A stretch of DNA of 64,000 bases from Whalleya microplaca (lineage: Eukaryota > Ascomycota > Sordariomycetes > Xylariales > Xylariaceae), in assembly GCA_022497155.1 (NCBI GenBank), contig MU385713.1, positions 1,364,001-1,428,000 on the forward strand, given 5' to 3'. A model generated the notes under the pieces. It worked only from the letters and a program-made list of their open reading frames with translations, searched no databases and was not told where the DNA came from. Shown here piece after piece: positions 49,453-61,413 of this stretch. Position 1 is the stretch's first letter; every line of letters starts with the position of its first letter. The position numbers and the translations under genes are program-made.

Positions 49453-50626
49453 CTTGAATTCTTCTTGGATTATTACTAGAAAGATCTAATTGTTAGAATT
49501 GGAGGCGAAGTGGTTAGGGTGTGGCGTTGGTATGGGTGCGGAATGTTCACCTTCAAGAAGAAAAAGAAAAGAAAAGAAACACAGTTCCTAATGCGTGGCA
49601 GGTTTCCAGGAAGATGGCAATGAAGGAAGTTGGTAATGAAGGGAGTGGCAAAGACTGTATTCAAGTATTATTATATCAATCTAGGGCAAGTATTCCTGAT
49701 TGAATAATATGTATGCTTGAATATGAAGGCAATGGAAATGTTACGCTAGAAGGATCCCATGTAAGGCATGCAAGTGGATGCTGATATTATTGCAACACCA
49801 ATGGCTCAATGTAGGTTGCGCATAAACAGTACGAGTCTAAGGCACCAAGGGTTTGGTGCTTTCCTACTGTTGAAACTTAGCAAACGTAGAAGGACTGAGG
49901 GTACAAGTATTCTCAAGTAGCTTAGTACTTGACGTGAATTATAGTCGACGTGAACTATAGTCGACGTTAACTATTTTCGACGTAAACTATACTCGACGGT
50001 AGCTATACTCGACGGTAACTATACTCGATGGTAACTATACAATAACCAAAGACTTCGGACACTACTCAAGCTGTACTAGCCAACTCTCATACCAAACAAT
50101 AATAGCTTATTTAATTATACAGGAACAAGAATCATCATTATTTCATGACCATCATTGTTTGGGTTTGTGGACCTTGCCATTTGCTATACTGTATATCTCG
50201 TGTTGGCTGACTGCATATGACACGTGGAATGCGAGTATACCGTAGGTAATTCTCAGCACTGTGCCTTCATGAAGAAAATCGAAAGACCTCACTCAGGGTC
50301 TAGACGAAACCTTAGATCTTGCTCCGTCATTCCAAAGTACCATCAATTCCTATATTTTGCCTATCTCCAAATGAGCAGCTTTGAGGTATTGATATTACGC
50401 CCTGATATTACATCTCTATAGACAATGTCTAAAGGGGCTATTGTTAGTTGAAAGGAGCTTCTAATACTAGAGCTGTTTAAAAAGGGTAGTATTGGTAAGT
50501 ACTGTGTAGCACCTGTTGTAGATAATATAGTTTTACCCCTGAAATAGTTAGGTCTTCATATTTAGAGGCTCGTAACTCGACTCATTAATGGCGCCACTGG
50601 GATTGGGCTTTTTTGGATACTCATGA
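49453..50626. other. Intergenic with 16-bp minisatellite
   Basis: AT-rich sequence between the Myb-like gene (its upstream side) and the 3' end of the Lin1 gene. It contains seven tandem 16-bp units at 49931-50042. No gene was recognised. Confidence 0.6.
49931..50042. repeat. Minisatellite: seven 16-bp units
   Basis: Exactly seven 16-base units, consensus GACGGTAACTATACTC, with substitutions but no length changes. Neighbouring units are more alike than distant ones (left units end TAGTC, right units TACTC), as expected from stepwise tandem growth. Confidence 0.9.
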
Positions 50627-51949
50627 TCATACAAAGTTAACCGAACGACTCCAGCCCTCTGTGCCTGCTTCTCTGAATTCAACGCCCTCTCCAAAATAGC
50701 CTGCGTCCTCCCAGGCCTTCATAGCCGGGCCATCAAACGGGCCTTGTTTATCAGCCCCATCCCTACCATCTGTCCAACGATATTCCCACATCCTGGTAAT
50801 TGAGCCGCTCTCTTCGGGCTCTTCTTCCGGTTCCCTCCATGGTTCATCTGTCTCTCGCGTATACTCGCGTATAAGACGCTCACGTTCTCTGTCATAAACA
50901 TCCGGTCGATCTCTTCCGAGAAGCTTGTCAGCAGCATCAGTGATCGCATTGATAGACTCCTTAATACGGGCTTGTTCTGGGTCTTGGGGAGCTTTCTCTG
51001 CGTCTAAATCCATGCCGTTCGGGTTCTGCTTCTTCTGTTTCCATTTAGGAACTTTCCTCGGTTTCGTCTGCAGACGGCCAAGTCTCGCAAGGGCTTCCAA
51101 GGTGGTCTCGCCAGGCTCTAACCGAAGAATTAGAGACTTGAGTAGATCCGAAGTCAGGGCGCTGTCCTCTTCTTTCCGCCTCTGCCGTTGCTCAGCCTCG
51201 CGCCGCTCATGTGCTTCAGCAGCCTTTTTCATATCCTTTTTGCTGACACCCTCAAGCCATCGATCATGGACAGCATCCGGATCTACAGCTTTGCGTACGA
51301 AATTCCCTGACTCGTCAAACCGCCCTTCCTCATGCTCGGCTTTGAGATTGAAGGCATCAATCTTAGGGGCATGCTTTTTGAGCCCTCCGGCGCCGACCTC
51401 TTCATCGACCCCCTCCTCCTGGATCTCCAATTCTATCTCCTCCTCATCCTCATCCCCGGACGATTCGTCTATGTGAATGTGTCCGGTGGACTTAGACTGT
51501 GCCTCCTGGCCTTCGATATCCACAGCGTCTATGAATCTGACCTCTTTGCTCTTCTTCTTAGCCGGGTAGTCCCCGTCGCCGTCTTTATCATCGCCGTCCT
51601 CGTCTTCGTCTGCAGCAAACATGTCGTCCATGTCATCGTCGCCCCCTTTCTTTTCCTTGGCTTTCGATTTCGACCCATGCAGGATACCCATTTCCTCCCT
51701 ATCTGAATCAGAATCGTAGCCATCGATGTTCACAGCGCGCCGCTTGGTCGCAGCACTGCCACGGATGACGTCCGCATCTGCCTCTAAGTACGCGTCGCGA
51801 TCCTCATCTTCGTCGTCGACGTCTGGCGCGAGCGCGGAAGGATTCCGCACGTCGAACTTTAGCTTCTTCGAATCGGGCTCTGCGTGGTGTTGGCGGGCAT
51901 AGTTCTCGCCAGCACGCTTCGGGCGCGCGGCGCTGAATCTCGAGGACAT
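50627..51949 (-). CDS. lin1: Lin1/CD2BP2-like GYF-domain protein of the U5 snRNP
   Basis: A single exon of 440 aa on the minus strand. Seen: a basic N-terminus (RFSAARPKRAGENYARQ), a long Asp/Glu-rich middle (DEDEDRDAYLEADADVIRGS; DEDEDGDDKDGDGDYPAKKK), a conserved VRFIDAVDIEG and KIDAFNLKAEHEEGRFDESG, and a C-terminal GYF domain from about 385 (WEYRWTDGRDGADKQGPFDG...MKAWEDAGYFGEGVEFREAG). Known: the GYF domain binds proline-rich peptides, and Lin1/CD2BP2 associates with U5 tri-snRNP and DIB1/PRP6 during assembly; nuclear. The frame can be extended 43 codons upstream, but that part is unlike the family, and the ATG at 51949 (MSSRFSAARPKRAG) is the natural start. It is divergent from UFD1 with 801 bp between ATGs. 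Confidence 0.94.
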   Translation of the reverse strand: MSSRFSAARPKRAGENYARQHHAEPDSKKLKFDVRNPSALAPDVDDEDEDRDAYLEADADVIRGSAATKRRAVNIDGYDSDSDREEMGILHGSKSKAKEKKGGDDDMDDMFAADEDEDGDDKDGDGDYPAKKKSKEVRFIDAVDIEGQEAQSKSTGHIHIDESSGDEDEEEIELEIQEEGVDEEVGAGGLKKHAPKIDAFNLKAEHEEGRFDESGNFVRKAVDPDAVHDRWLEGVSKKDMKKAAEAHERREAEQRQRRKEEDSALTSDLLKSLILRLEPGETTLEALARLGRLQTKPRKVPKWKQKKQNPNGMDLDAEKAPQDPEQARIKESINAITDAADKLLGRDRPDVYDRERERLIREYTRETDEPWREPEEEPEESGSITRMWEYRWTDGRDGADKQGPFDGPAMKAWEDAGYFGEGVEFREAGTEGWSRSVNFV

Positions 51950-52750
51950 GTCGGTTGTGATATGCTGATACTGAGAAGCAGCGTCAGGGGAAGGCTTCAA
52001 GCACGAATTGGGAATGACGTTGAAATTTGCCCTGGCAGCTCTGGTCGTTAGCGTACGGTCGCACAAGCTGCAGCTCATTAGTGGGCACTGCGGGGCACAT
52101 AGTTACCGGAGCTATGGACGCTGCACACACTACGGTGTCAATACTGATGGAGACCTGTCGGTACATTCGCTACTTTGGGGGGTACCTAGTCGAAAGTACC
52201 TCAATACAACTGCATTTCTAGGTACAATATTATTATCGCTATAAACGATTGTTGCGAGCTGTGCAACACGCATAAATCAATATGGTCTGTGTGCTGATTT
52301 CAAAAAGGTCCGTGTTCCTGCCTGCGTTCCTGCCTGCGTTCCTGCCCACATTGTTCTCGGGCAACCGCGCTAGCGTTTTCTGATTATAACAATATTGTTT
52401 CATACATACAGTACAAGTGGAGTTTTGAGAATTCGGTACCTAGGTACCTCGAAAACGAGCCTCGGGCGGAACATCTCCGGCACCGACTCTTTCGTCATCA
52501 CAGCCCAGCTCAGTTGCCTTCAGGTGGTGACTGATGAAGCTCTGAGGCAGCTCTGGAACATACGCACCCATAGCTTTTGACTCAGCGACACTATACATAA
52601 ACCTCTTTCGCACAACAACGTGCTTTGGCCTAGCCTCTTCCCCGAAGACCAAATTCTGCACGCAAATACCATAGTGCCCGCCATATTTGTCCTCCTTTCT
52701 ACCCTTCTACGCTAATCGCCTCCTAAGCTCTTTTGAGAAACCGTGCCAAC
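51950..52750. other. Divergent promoter between Lin1 and UFD1
   Basis: Shared upstream region of 801 bp. Holds an imperfect 12-bp tandem repeat (TTCCTGCCTGCG-like, nearly three units) at 52313-52346. No separate gene; the short frames here have no protein character. Confidence 0.6.
52313..52346. repeat. Short tandem repeat, TTCCTGCCTGCG-like
   Basis: Nearly three units of 12 bases in the divergent Lin1/UFD1 promoter. No function is known. Confidence 0.8.
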
Positions 52751-54207
52751 ATGGTTCGTCATACAGCCAGTTGTCTGCCCTGAGTAACTTCTAACCGGTC
52801 GTGTAGTACAGCGGATATGATCCTTACGATCCCGATAATCCGGCCGCCATGTACAACATGGCTCGTTCCGGCCTGATGCGAGGCGCAGGGCCGCGCCGCT
52901 TCGATGATTACTTCCGATGCTACCCCCTGGTCATGGCCCCGGGTTCCGAGAGGCCAGAGCTGAATTACGGTTCGAAGATATTCCTGCCGCCCTCGGCACT
53001 TCAGAAGATCTCGCAGTTGCATGTGCAGTGGCCCCTGATGATGGAGCTGGTCAACGGCGAGAAGGACCGTCAGACACATGCGGGTGTGCTGGAGTTCGTG
53101 GCGGAGGAAGGTCGGGCATACATACCGCAATGGGTAAGTTTGGCTACCGAATACAACAGATCTATTAGTTGGCTGACGGCTTGAAGATGATGCAAACACT
53201 GCAACTGGACGTTGGCGACATGATCGAAATCAAGTCGACATCGTTAGAGCTGGCCAAGATGGTGAAGCTGCAGCCGCAATCTACGAACTTCCTCGACATC
53301 AGCGACCCCAAAGCAGTCCTAGAGAAGGCGTTCCGAAACTTCGCTACGCTGACCAAAGGCGACATCTTCAACTTCGAATATAATGACGAGGTCTACGATG
53401 TGGCTGTTTTAGAAGTCAAGCCCGAGACGGAGAAGATGGGTGTCTGCATGATCGAGACAGATGTCTCCGTCGAGTTCGCACCGCCGGTGGGATACGTCGA
53501 GCCGTCTAGGGGCAGCGGCACCAGCACACCCAGAAGCAACCGGGGCGGCTTGCCCACCGGCGGACTTCTGCACAACCAGGGAACCATGGCTCAGTCTATA
53601 AACTACGATGCCATCGCCCCGAATGCCACGACAGCAGCTGCTGGAGCCCGTGCAGTCTCGTCTCACTTCATCAGCGAGGGCCACAAGCTGAACGCCAAGA
53701 AGGGCTCGAAAGCGCCGACGCCTAAGCCCTCGACTCCTGTCGCAGGTGCTTCCTCCAACACCGTCCCTGTTCAGCGACGACGGACGAACGGGCCCATGCC
53801 CCTGCGGCTGCCCCCGAATAAGCTATTCTTCGGTTACGAGGTCAAGCCCGTGAAGACGGATGCGGACAAGGAGGCAGACAAGGAGAACGCGAGTAAGCCA
53901 CATTTCGCCGGCCAGGGCCAGACGCTTAGAGGGGCGGGTAAGTAATATTCATGTCATTTATTACCATCTCGGTCCTGTTTCAGGGGTAAACTCTTGGGCT
54001 ATATCCGGGAGTTGAAAGTTCCCAGGACAAGGCTTAGAAATCTGGATGCCCTGCCAAACTGTCTAGAAAATGAAAATACTAACTCCTTACATAGTCAAGC
54101 GCCGGGGTGATGGCGATAGCGAAGACAAGGACAAAGGAAAGGGCAAAGGCAAGGCGCCGGATAGGTCCTCGAATGAGGGACGTCGCTTAGATGGACGCAA
54201 GTCATGA
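52751..54207 (+). CDS. ufd1: Ubiquitin fusion degradation protein 1 (Cdc48 cofactor)
   Basis: Exons 52751-52753, 52807-53133, 53187-53937 and 54095-54207 give 397 aa. The first coding exon is the ATG alone; intron 1 (52754-52806, donor GTTCGT, branch TCTAACC) leads to YSGYDPYDPDNPAAMYNMAR. Intron 2 joins IPQW to MMQTLQLDVGDMIEI, the UFD1 double-psi core. Further marks are ELAKMVKLQPQSTNFLDISD, VLEKAFRNFATLTKGDIFNF and VEFAPPVGY. The tail LFFGYEVKPVK is the Npl4/Cdc48 interaction side. Known: with Npl4 and Cdc48 it extracts ubiquitylated proteins, for example in ERAD. Intron 3 (53938-54094, 157 nt) is introner-like; without its removal the protein ends early at GAGK, while splicing adds a Lys/Gly-rich tail ending EGRRLDGRKS. 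Confidence 0.94.
53938..54094 (+). mobile_element. Introner-like intron, copy C
   Basis: A 157-nt intron (GTAAGT...ACATAG), same length as copy A. It shares GTAAGTA, TCATTTATTACC, GGTCCTGTTTCAGG (53971-53984) and GAAAATACTAAC at the branch site. The arm GTCCTG pairs with CAGGAC in the 3' part, and AACTCTTGG pairs with CCGGGAGTT (two G-U pairs) between them, so the structure is a stem carrying an inner hairpin. Confidence 0.7.
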
Positions 54208-56120
54208 TGACAGTTATCGTGGGGGCATGATTGAGAGGCGTTTTTGGAGTTGAGGTGCTATCTATCTAGATGCTACCATGGGCTCATTAGACCAATGCGA
54301 TGATTATGACTTTCAGACGCAATGATATCATATACTTAGCTTCTAAGGTCGGTGACGTTCATTCATAGGTAAGCAGTACGCTTGCCTCGGTAGGGCCTCA
54401 TGAGATATCAAAGGCGGAGTTGATGATATACTCGGTGGATTATCACTTAGCGAGTGGCTACAGGGCCGGTTACTCTCCCAGATAGCGTAGATACGCTACG
54501 CAAGGCAGATAACTAATAACCGTATAGCGCTGCCAAGAAGTGACGCGAGCTTGACTTTAGTGAACTACATGTAGAGCATATAAGCTACGTGCGATTAGCC
54601 CGTTTCTTAGCGTTTGTAGGCGCTAATATCTGACCCGGTATTAGCGGTATCGCTTTTGACATGTTTCGAACACAACATACTAGTCCTAGATCACAAGGGA
54701 CTTTGTTGGGAAGCCATTTTCAGCTATGGAGTGCTATTTTTGGTGACGTTTAGGTTTTTGGACTAATGCATCGGGATCTCGATAAGAGTGAAGAGCAGGC
54801 ATTCTTCCCTGACTCGTACTCTTGTATTATATCATTCTCCCTGCCTTGCAAGTGAAAGCGGCTATTTATATAGATTTACACTCGTAGGTATAGGTAAAAA
54901 GAAAAAGAAAAAAAAAGTTCCCCTACTGCTGGAGAAGGTTGTATAGAGCCTCTTACCTCTGACGCTGTGATGAGTCAAGGAAGCACGCAAGTCAACAGTC
55001 TCGCTTATTAGATAAGTTAGGTGGTAGTAGATAATTGTTAGAACTACACGTTAAAGGGGGCTTACTTTGTAGAGATCGCTCCCGACTGGCGCCTTGGCAT
55101 CTGAGATACAAGGAGGTCATCTAGATACAGCATATTATTGACTCTACTTGTGACGGTGTTAGCTATAGAGGCTCACGCCACGATTTGGAGTTTGTCTACA
55201 GGGTGTTGGCTTCTTGGTAGTTTGCATACTCGCGCCATGATGATTGGAAAGCTACATAATATCGCTAGTAACATCTATTAAGCCTATAATATATCATGAC
55301 TCTGATCCTAGGTAGCTATCTGCAGCTTACCCCCTTGCCTGTCATGCTTTGGTTGCTAAAGGAGCCGTTCTGGTGCTAGAGATTCCCCTTGTCCTCTGCG
55401 CGTGTTGCCATAAGGGCGCCAAGTAATGCTCCGGGACGTATACATCATTTCATTTAACATTAATTACTACGCTGTGAACGTATGTTCAGACTGGCGACAG
55501 CTACGTGCAATCGAAAGGCTGGTATCATATTAATATAAATCCCAAGTAATGACACGAATCTTCTTCAATTGGCAAATGCATGTCATGATATGTAAGTCCA
55601 ATGAACTGTTCCCGGGATTATGATTCCGTAGTCACCCTGAAGTTACCTGGGCTCGCTCGATCATTAGGTATTGGTCTCTTATTGGAGATAGAGTTCAGTT
55701 CTTGTTATTAGTTCTTGAGGGACAAAAGTCATTCAGCCCTCAAGGCCTAGCACAAACTCAGCTCAGCTATAATGGCTATAGTATCACAGTTACAGTGTGT
55801 GCAATGATCTTCTAGTTGCTTAGAAGATCTCTTTTAAGCCTATTATCGTGACATATAGACTTAAGCCAATTGACAAGGTCTATGAACTAGTGACAAGGGT
55901 ACATTGATATGAGGAGAATAGAATATTTCAACTTCAATTGACTAAATCAATTTTAACTGAGCAAGTATATACCTTCCCCCTTTTTAATAGCTTGTCTTAA
56001 AAGAGTGTAATCGAGGCCTCGACATGAAGCAAGCGTTGACAGAAGTAGATTATCCTAGCATTGTCGTGTTCCACTCAGACTATGTCCCCTTGACCCTGTG
56101 CCTATCAACTCCTTGATTAT
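54208..56120. other. Intergenic, AT-rich, with repeat relic
   Basis: Includes repeat R2 copy 2 (54511-54590) and a long AT-rich gene-free stretch up to the hydrophobin gene. No RNA gene recognised. Confidence 0.6.
54511..54590. repeat. Diverged dispersed repeat R2, copy 2
   Basis: AATAACCGTATAGCGCTGCC at the left matches 7689 onward except for transitions; further right the match weakens to about 60 percent by eye. Element type unknown. Confidence 0.5.
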
Positions 56121-56447
56121 TCAAAGATGGATACAGTTAAGCGCGTTGACGTTGACCAGGGTGCCCTTCGCCAGCCGTTAGTGCCAGTAATTCCACTCTG
56201 GGATTGCATACTTGAAGGGGTTACTTACCGCGGCCTCGTTGCTCTGGCAGCAGTAGGACTCGGTTGTGCAAACACTGCCTAGAACCTGGACAACGCAGTC
56301 CAGGGCCAAGGCATTGCAGCAAACTTGCTGCTGAGAGCTGTCTGTGCAATAAGAAGGCGTGCCAGTGCGAGCATTAAGCTCAGAAGGAGCAGCAATGACT
56401 GAGGCAGCCAAAGCAAAGAGAGTGGTGATGGCGGTAGTGAACTGCAT
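56121..56447 (-). CDS. Small secreted hydrophobin-like protein
   Basis: Exons 56447-56229 and 56165-56121 on the minus strand give 87 aa. Seen: a signal peptide (MQFTTAITTLFALAASVIAA, cleavage after about residue 20), then eight Cys in the hydrophobin order C34, C43-C44, C51, C60, C66-C67, C84. The last Cys is provided only after splicing (GTLVNVNALNCIHL); the unspliced frame ends after seven Cys. The intron (56228-56166, 63 nt, branch CACTAACGG) is short and fits. Known: hydrophobins are secreted, four disulfides, and coat aerial hyphae and conidia. Spacing is C-x8-CC-x6-C-x8-C-x5-CC-x16-C-x3; CC-x6-C is shorter than in textbook class I or class II proteins, so class is unclear. A TATA box is present upstream. 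Confidence 0.85.
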
Positions 56448-56558
56448 TTTGAAGGTTGGAGGAAAAGATTTGAGTGGATCTGAGGTTGACTTGATGTCTG
56501 GCAAAGGGCTGATGTTGTGCGAGGTGTCTGATCCGACTTGAGGGGAAATCAGACAGGC

Positions 56559-56565
56559 TTATATA
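56559..56565 (-). promoter_or_regulatory. TATA box of the hydrophobin gene
   Basis: TATATAA on the minus strand, 112 bases upstream of the ATG at 56447, followed by the leader with CT- and CA-rich sequence. A good match in position for a strongly regulated secreted-protein gene. Confidence 0.55.
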
Positions 56566-59500
56566 GTTTTCTAAGATCGCTTCCCGGCGATTCTAAAGTG
56601 CGCCATCGGTGTCCTTCTGAGGCATGATGCCAACTCTCAAGCGAAGAGTTTGCTAGTGCGTGCCAGTAATCTATTGATTTCAGCTGTGCCTCTCAGGGGG
56701 GAGCCATGCGGGAGAATAATCAGTATAGTCAAGCGCCTCTGCTGGAAAATTTGCCACTCGTTTGATTGTAACTCTGCCATACTGTTTAGGTAGAATCATA
56801 CACACCCGAAGGCATTGCTGCCCCGGCGCGAGTCGACAATATCCTTGGAACTGGCGAGGGCCGACGAAGGCTTGCTCGTCGAGTCCAAGTGAGGAGCTCA
56901 TGTCCACTCTGATAGCGCTTGACTCCTGGTAACGAGGCGTTGAGAAAACCGCCAAGTTAGGCTGTATGTGCGCTATTCACGCCCTTTTCCATATGGGATT
57001 GTTAGTCTAGCCTCTAACTGACGGGTAGGAGAGGCTCCTTGGCTAATGTCCTTGGCTGACATAACTCACGAGGGACTATGATTCGCTCCTCGCTATTCTA
57101 TGTTGACCTGCAAGCGACTCGCAGATTCTCGGATGGAACCTCCTATTTCTCTTCAGCCACCAAGCCATAGTCTCATTGGAGAAGACTTGAGTCGGCTCAC
57201 AACAGCCAATGAACAAAGCGACCAGTAGCTTACCTACTCTATCACTCATGTGGCTACTCAAAGTTGCTTGGGAGACTAAAAATAAGCAGCGGATGCTTGT
57301 TCCGTGATGTAATCTTCCGCTGCAAGCCCCAATGCTTGATGAGGTAATGATGACCCTTTTCACGGCACTGCCTTGTTAGTCTAGATTGATGCAGTCAGAC
57401 GACACTACTTACTCCGCACAGAGAATATGAGAATACTAGGACTTTAACCCACGTTGAGCAGATATAGATTGTCTATGACTCTCTATAGTGGCACCAAACT
57501 CGACGACGATGTAGGTATAAAGGTCGATAAGCGCTGAGCGAGGAATTCAACATTATTTGCGTATCTTTATGAATACGTATCGCAAAAAGCCGACGCCGTT
57601 AGTGCTGCACAGCTATGACGTCTAATATATCCTGCGACAATACGTCTTTGGTATGTATTCAGGATATCCTTCCTGACGTTATGCACGATTCAATGGTACC
57701 CAAGATCTGGGACTGGGGTAATGAAGCGAGCCGACCCGGATCATTCTACGGTCAGATTAGGTGGTTCGATTTTGCTGCAATCAAGATATGTTAGATCTTT
57801 TGATTCGTGGGAAGGTTGTATTCCGGGCACTAGTGTAGTGCAGTATAGACTGGCGGCTGTCCCTTTTACTGACTAATGACAGGTAAGAACGATCCAGCCT
57901 TCAAACGGTGCATACCCATAACCCAGATATCTGGATTTTGGTATAGGTAACACTATTTCGGAATAATAGATTAGGTTCACGGAAGACACGTAGCGTGCGC
58001 CTCCTGCACGGCCTCCAAGCCACATTTTCTTCATTAAGAATCCTGGTGATTCCCCTGCTGCCAATACCATCACAGGTAAGACTCGCGGTCTAGACCTTAG
58101 GTTTTTGTTTTGTTTTTGCGGAGGCTTATGTATATGTGCCGTGTGGTTTCCAAGCTGCCGAAGTAAGCCAGAAGCAACCCTCCGCTCTATGATCTTTACG
58201 CTCATTCTAAAACTAGAACATCATAGAAATACATTTGAACAAGGTTGTAACCCTCCATTTATGACGTTTGGACGTGGCCGAGAGATAGAGATGTTATTGG
58301 TACTGTCGTAGTAGTAGTAGCTCAATGCCTGGTGGGATTTGGATACCAGAGAGGCTTGCTGTATCATAGTAGAGAAACATGTCAGCTGTTGGCGCCACAA
58401 ACCTCGATATCACCCACGCGGCCTGCAATTCCTCCGCACACGGCACAACGAATCATAATAACTGGAGTAGTATGTCCATGGCGTTCATCGTATAGACTGC
58501 AAAGAGTCGTACTGGTCAAAGCAGTGAAATGGCAGGTCTGCTACTAGGGTTGTTGGACATATATTTTATTATGTCTGAATTGCCCTTTCCATGGAGAGTA
58601 GTAGTCCTGTAATGACTTATTTATACTTAGAACAGGATATCAGATTCAGAAAGCCTCAAACTGTGATGACTACCTATATTTGGTGAATATGTACTGACAA
58701 GAAAGTTCTGCTGTTTGAAAGCTTGGGGTGACCTTTTGTCTTCGCAGTAGATCAGATATATAGCTAATAGTATGAAGTTACTTTAGAAGTCCCTGTTGTA
58801 ATTTACTTGATGCATGTTGTGATTGAATAGTAGCCAGCCACAACTGTCCACTAGGACATTTCAAGGTTTGGCCACTCAGCTAGATGCTGCTTTAATGGAA
58901 AGGGTATAGCTAGGGTCACTGGATTATGGCTTAGAAAAGTATCAGAGAATCGAGAAAATGACTAATCATATTTCGCGTCGTATCTAGCACCACTGATAGA
59001 TGCTTAAAGATTGGTTCTGCGAGCATAATAGGTAGATAATACAAGTAGTTGGCACCTGCTTAGCCAAGGCTCAAGCTGACCTTTCATCCACAGGCACCAT
59101 AGCTGCAGTCCTTCGGGATGTCTCAGACGACGCAGTGATAACTGATCAAAGCCATTCTCCATCTCCAAAAAGAAAAGGTACAACTTAAGTAAGCCTCAGC
59201 TTAGCATGTATGGCCAAATAGTCCAACCAACCGCAGTGGCCGTGTTGATTCACAGTGACGTCGGTGCATGCAATTCATTGTCTTAGAACTGCCGACTAGA
59301 CCTTCGTGGCTTGAAAAGTCCGTATTTCACAGCATGTACTTCATGAACTTGTCTCGGCAAGCACATCGTGCGACTCGGTTTGGCTCTAGCATTGAAGGAA
59401 TGTAGGAGTGGCCGGCATTGTCTACGGCTCCACCTCTTTTCAGGGGCGAGTTTGTAGACTTCCGATATCGAGATTTCGATTCTCACATATGTGTGCTACT

Positions 59501-61355
59501 GGTTTCTGAAGTTGTAAAAGGGGGGTATATCTGCCTTCAAATCACCGGAAAGCTCACAGGATGTTGAACATAAAGCCGATGCTATTAATTTCATAGTATA
59601 CATCGTCCGTAGGCATTCCTATGATGAATGAAGGGTGCGCCGACAAAGCTGTATATCTTCTTAGGGACTGTGGCTTATTGGTTACTAAAACAGGATTCAA
59701 GTACGAACTTTACGGTCCACGTGAAAAAATAATGTGGCGCATGCAATGCTCCAAATGGAGGATCCGGCTCTTTGGCCAAGCCTAAACTCTGATCCATGAC
59801 ACCGCACCCCAATTACATGAAATCTAGGCCTGATAGCCGGTTTGTCACGTGATCCCTGCACACCATGTATTCCTATCGTGCCCACTGTTAGTACTAGCCT
59901 AGACCTTAACATCTACAACAACACAATACATCAACGGATCACATATCCTGACACGGTTGCTGACTTGTGTCACAGTAGCCAGTAGGAGTAGACGTCGTTT
60001 TACCTAATAAAATTCGTGCGTTGCCTTATAATTCCCTGATTGTTTTTCTGTCACGGTACGTATCTTGTCCTATTACACAAACACGAAAGAATATCAAAGA
60101 AGCTGAATCACCCAGTGTGTATTGTACCTAATAGTGCTTTGCGATAATTCTATTCGTAATAATGTTCTCTCACAGTTAGGGTGTGTGAAATGACCATTTA
60201 GGTGCTGCCGTGATGACTTGAGTGGTTGTCTATTCGAATTGTGTTATGGTATAATAAGATCTAAGAGACCCCCAATAGCCCAGGAGATCCCCTTTAAACA
60301 AAATGGACCCCCGGGGACAACTATTGTTCCGAGTTCCATTTGCTTAAGGCACTATGACTAATACCCCTATCGCAACATGTTCTTTAAAAACGAGCGAAAA
60401 ATTAAGGGTTGGAAGAAGAGGAGTGCTATCAAGACTGTACCATCTATGGTCATGTATTCAATATAATGAACTCGGTCGGGTCGGAATCATAGCAGTCACA
60501 CAAACTATTAAGTTTCCATATCGGCAACTATGGTCTATAGACTTCAATTGCTGTTCAAACCTCGATATTGCATGACTGACGTATGATGTACTTACATGGG
60601 CTATGGAGAAACTACTACATATTGTCACTATAGATTATAAAGTAGTGCTATCCTTGTTGGTGATACACACCGTTTAGCAACAATGCTCTGTTGGTGTTGT
60701 TCCACCAGTCCGCCAGTATCTTGTTGGATTGGACCGGCACATGCATCAGCCGTAAACTCCGATGCATAGCATTTCCAATCGGAATTATCATTATCGTATG
60801 CCATGGCTACACAGCCATGGCGAAAATAGACCTGCGCATGTTTATACACTCTACGTGGTCGAACAGAGTTCCACGGCTCTCGTTCTACACTTCCACGATA
60901 TCTAACTTCGCCCCTTGTAAGATAAACAGGAGAATGATCTTCTCAATATTTGTTGCTTGCCCTCAATCAGCATACCGCTAGTATTCGACGTCGCGGTTAT
61001 ATTCTACCTCATGAGTGTCTACCGAGGAGTTTCATTATATTTTTTACTGGTCTTCAAGTCAGCATCTTCGCTGTACAGTAGATAAAAGGTTTGTTTGATG
61101 TAATGTGAAAAGTCCTATAAGCCAGTGATGTTAGAACATTTCTTGGATCTTGGTATTAAAACTTCCATAGATCCACGCTGTGAGCATCTATATAGGGTTC
61201 AAGTTGTCAACAGTATTTCCACTGACAACGACGAAGCTGTAGGGTGTACGCCTATTTCAGCTACAAAGTTTTACCGTCCATCAGCCTACAGAACATTGGT
61301 CTTATACGAACTACAAGTAAGTAGAACTTCTCCAGGTGACTGATGTATTCCTGTA

Positions 61356-61413
61356 GCATTCCTGCATCACGTATAGCTTCCAACGGGTCTTGGCTCCAAT
61401 CCCCGTGTGACAC
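61356..61413. repeat. Dispersed repeat R1, fragment copy 3
   Basis: About 57 bases, from GCATTCCTGCATCACGTATA to GTGACAC, nearly identical to 28665-28721; the flanks are unrelated. It is likely a truncated relic of the same element. Confidence 0.7.
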
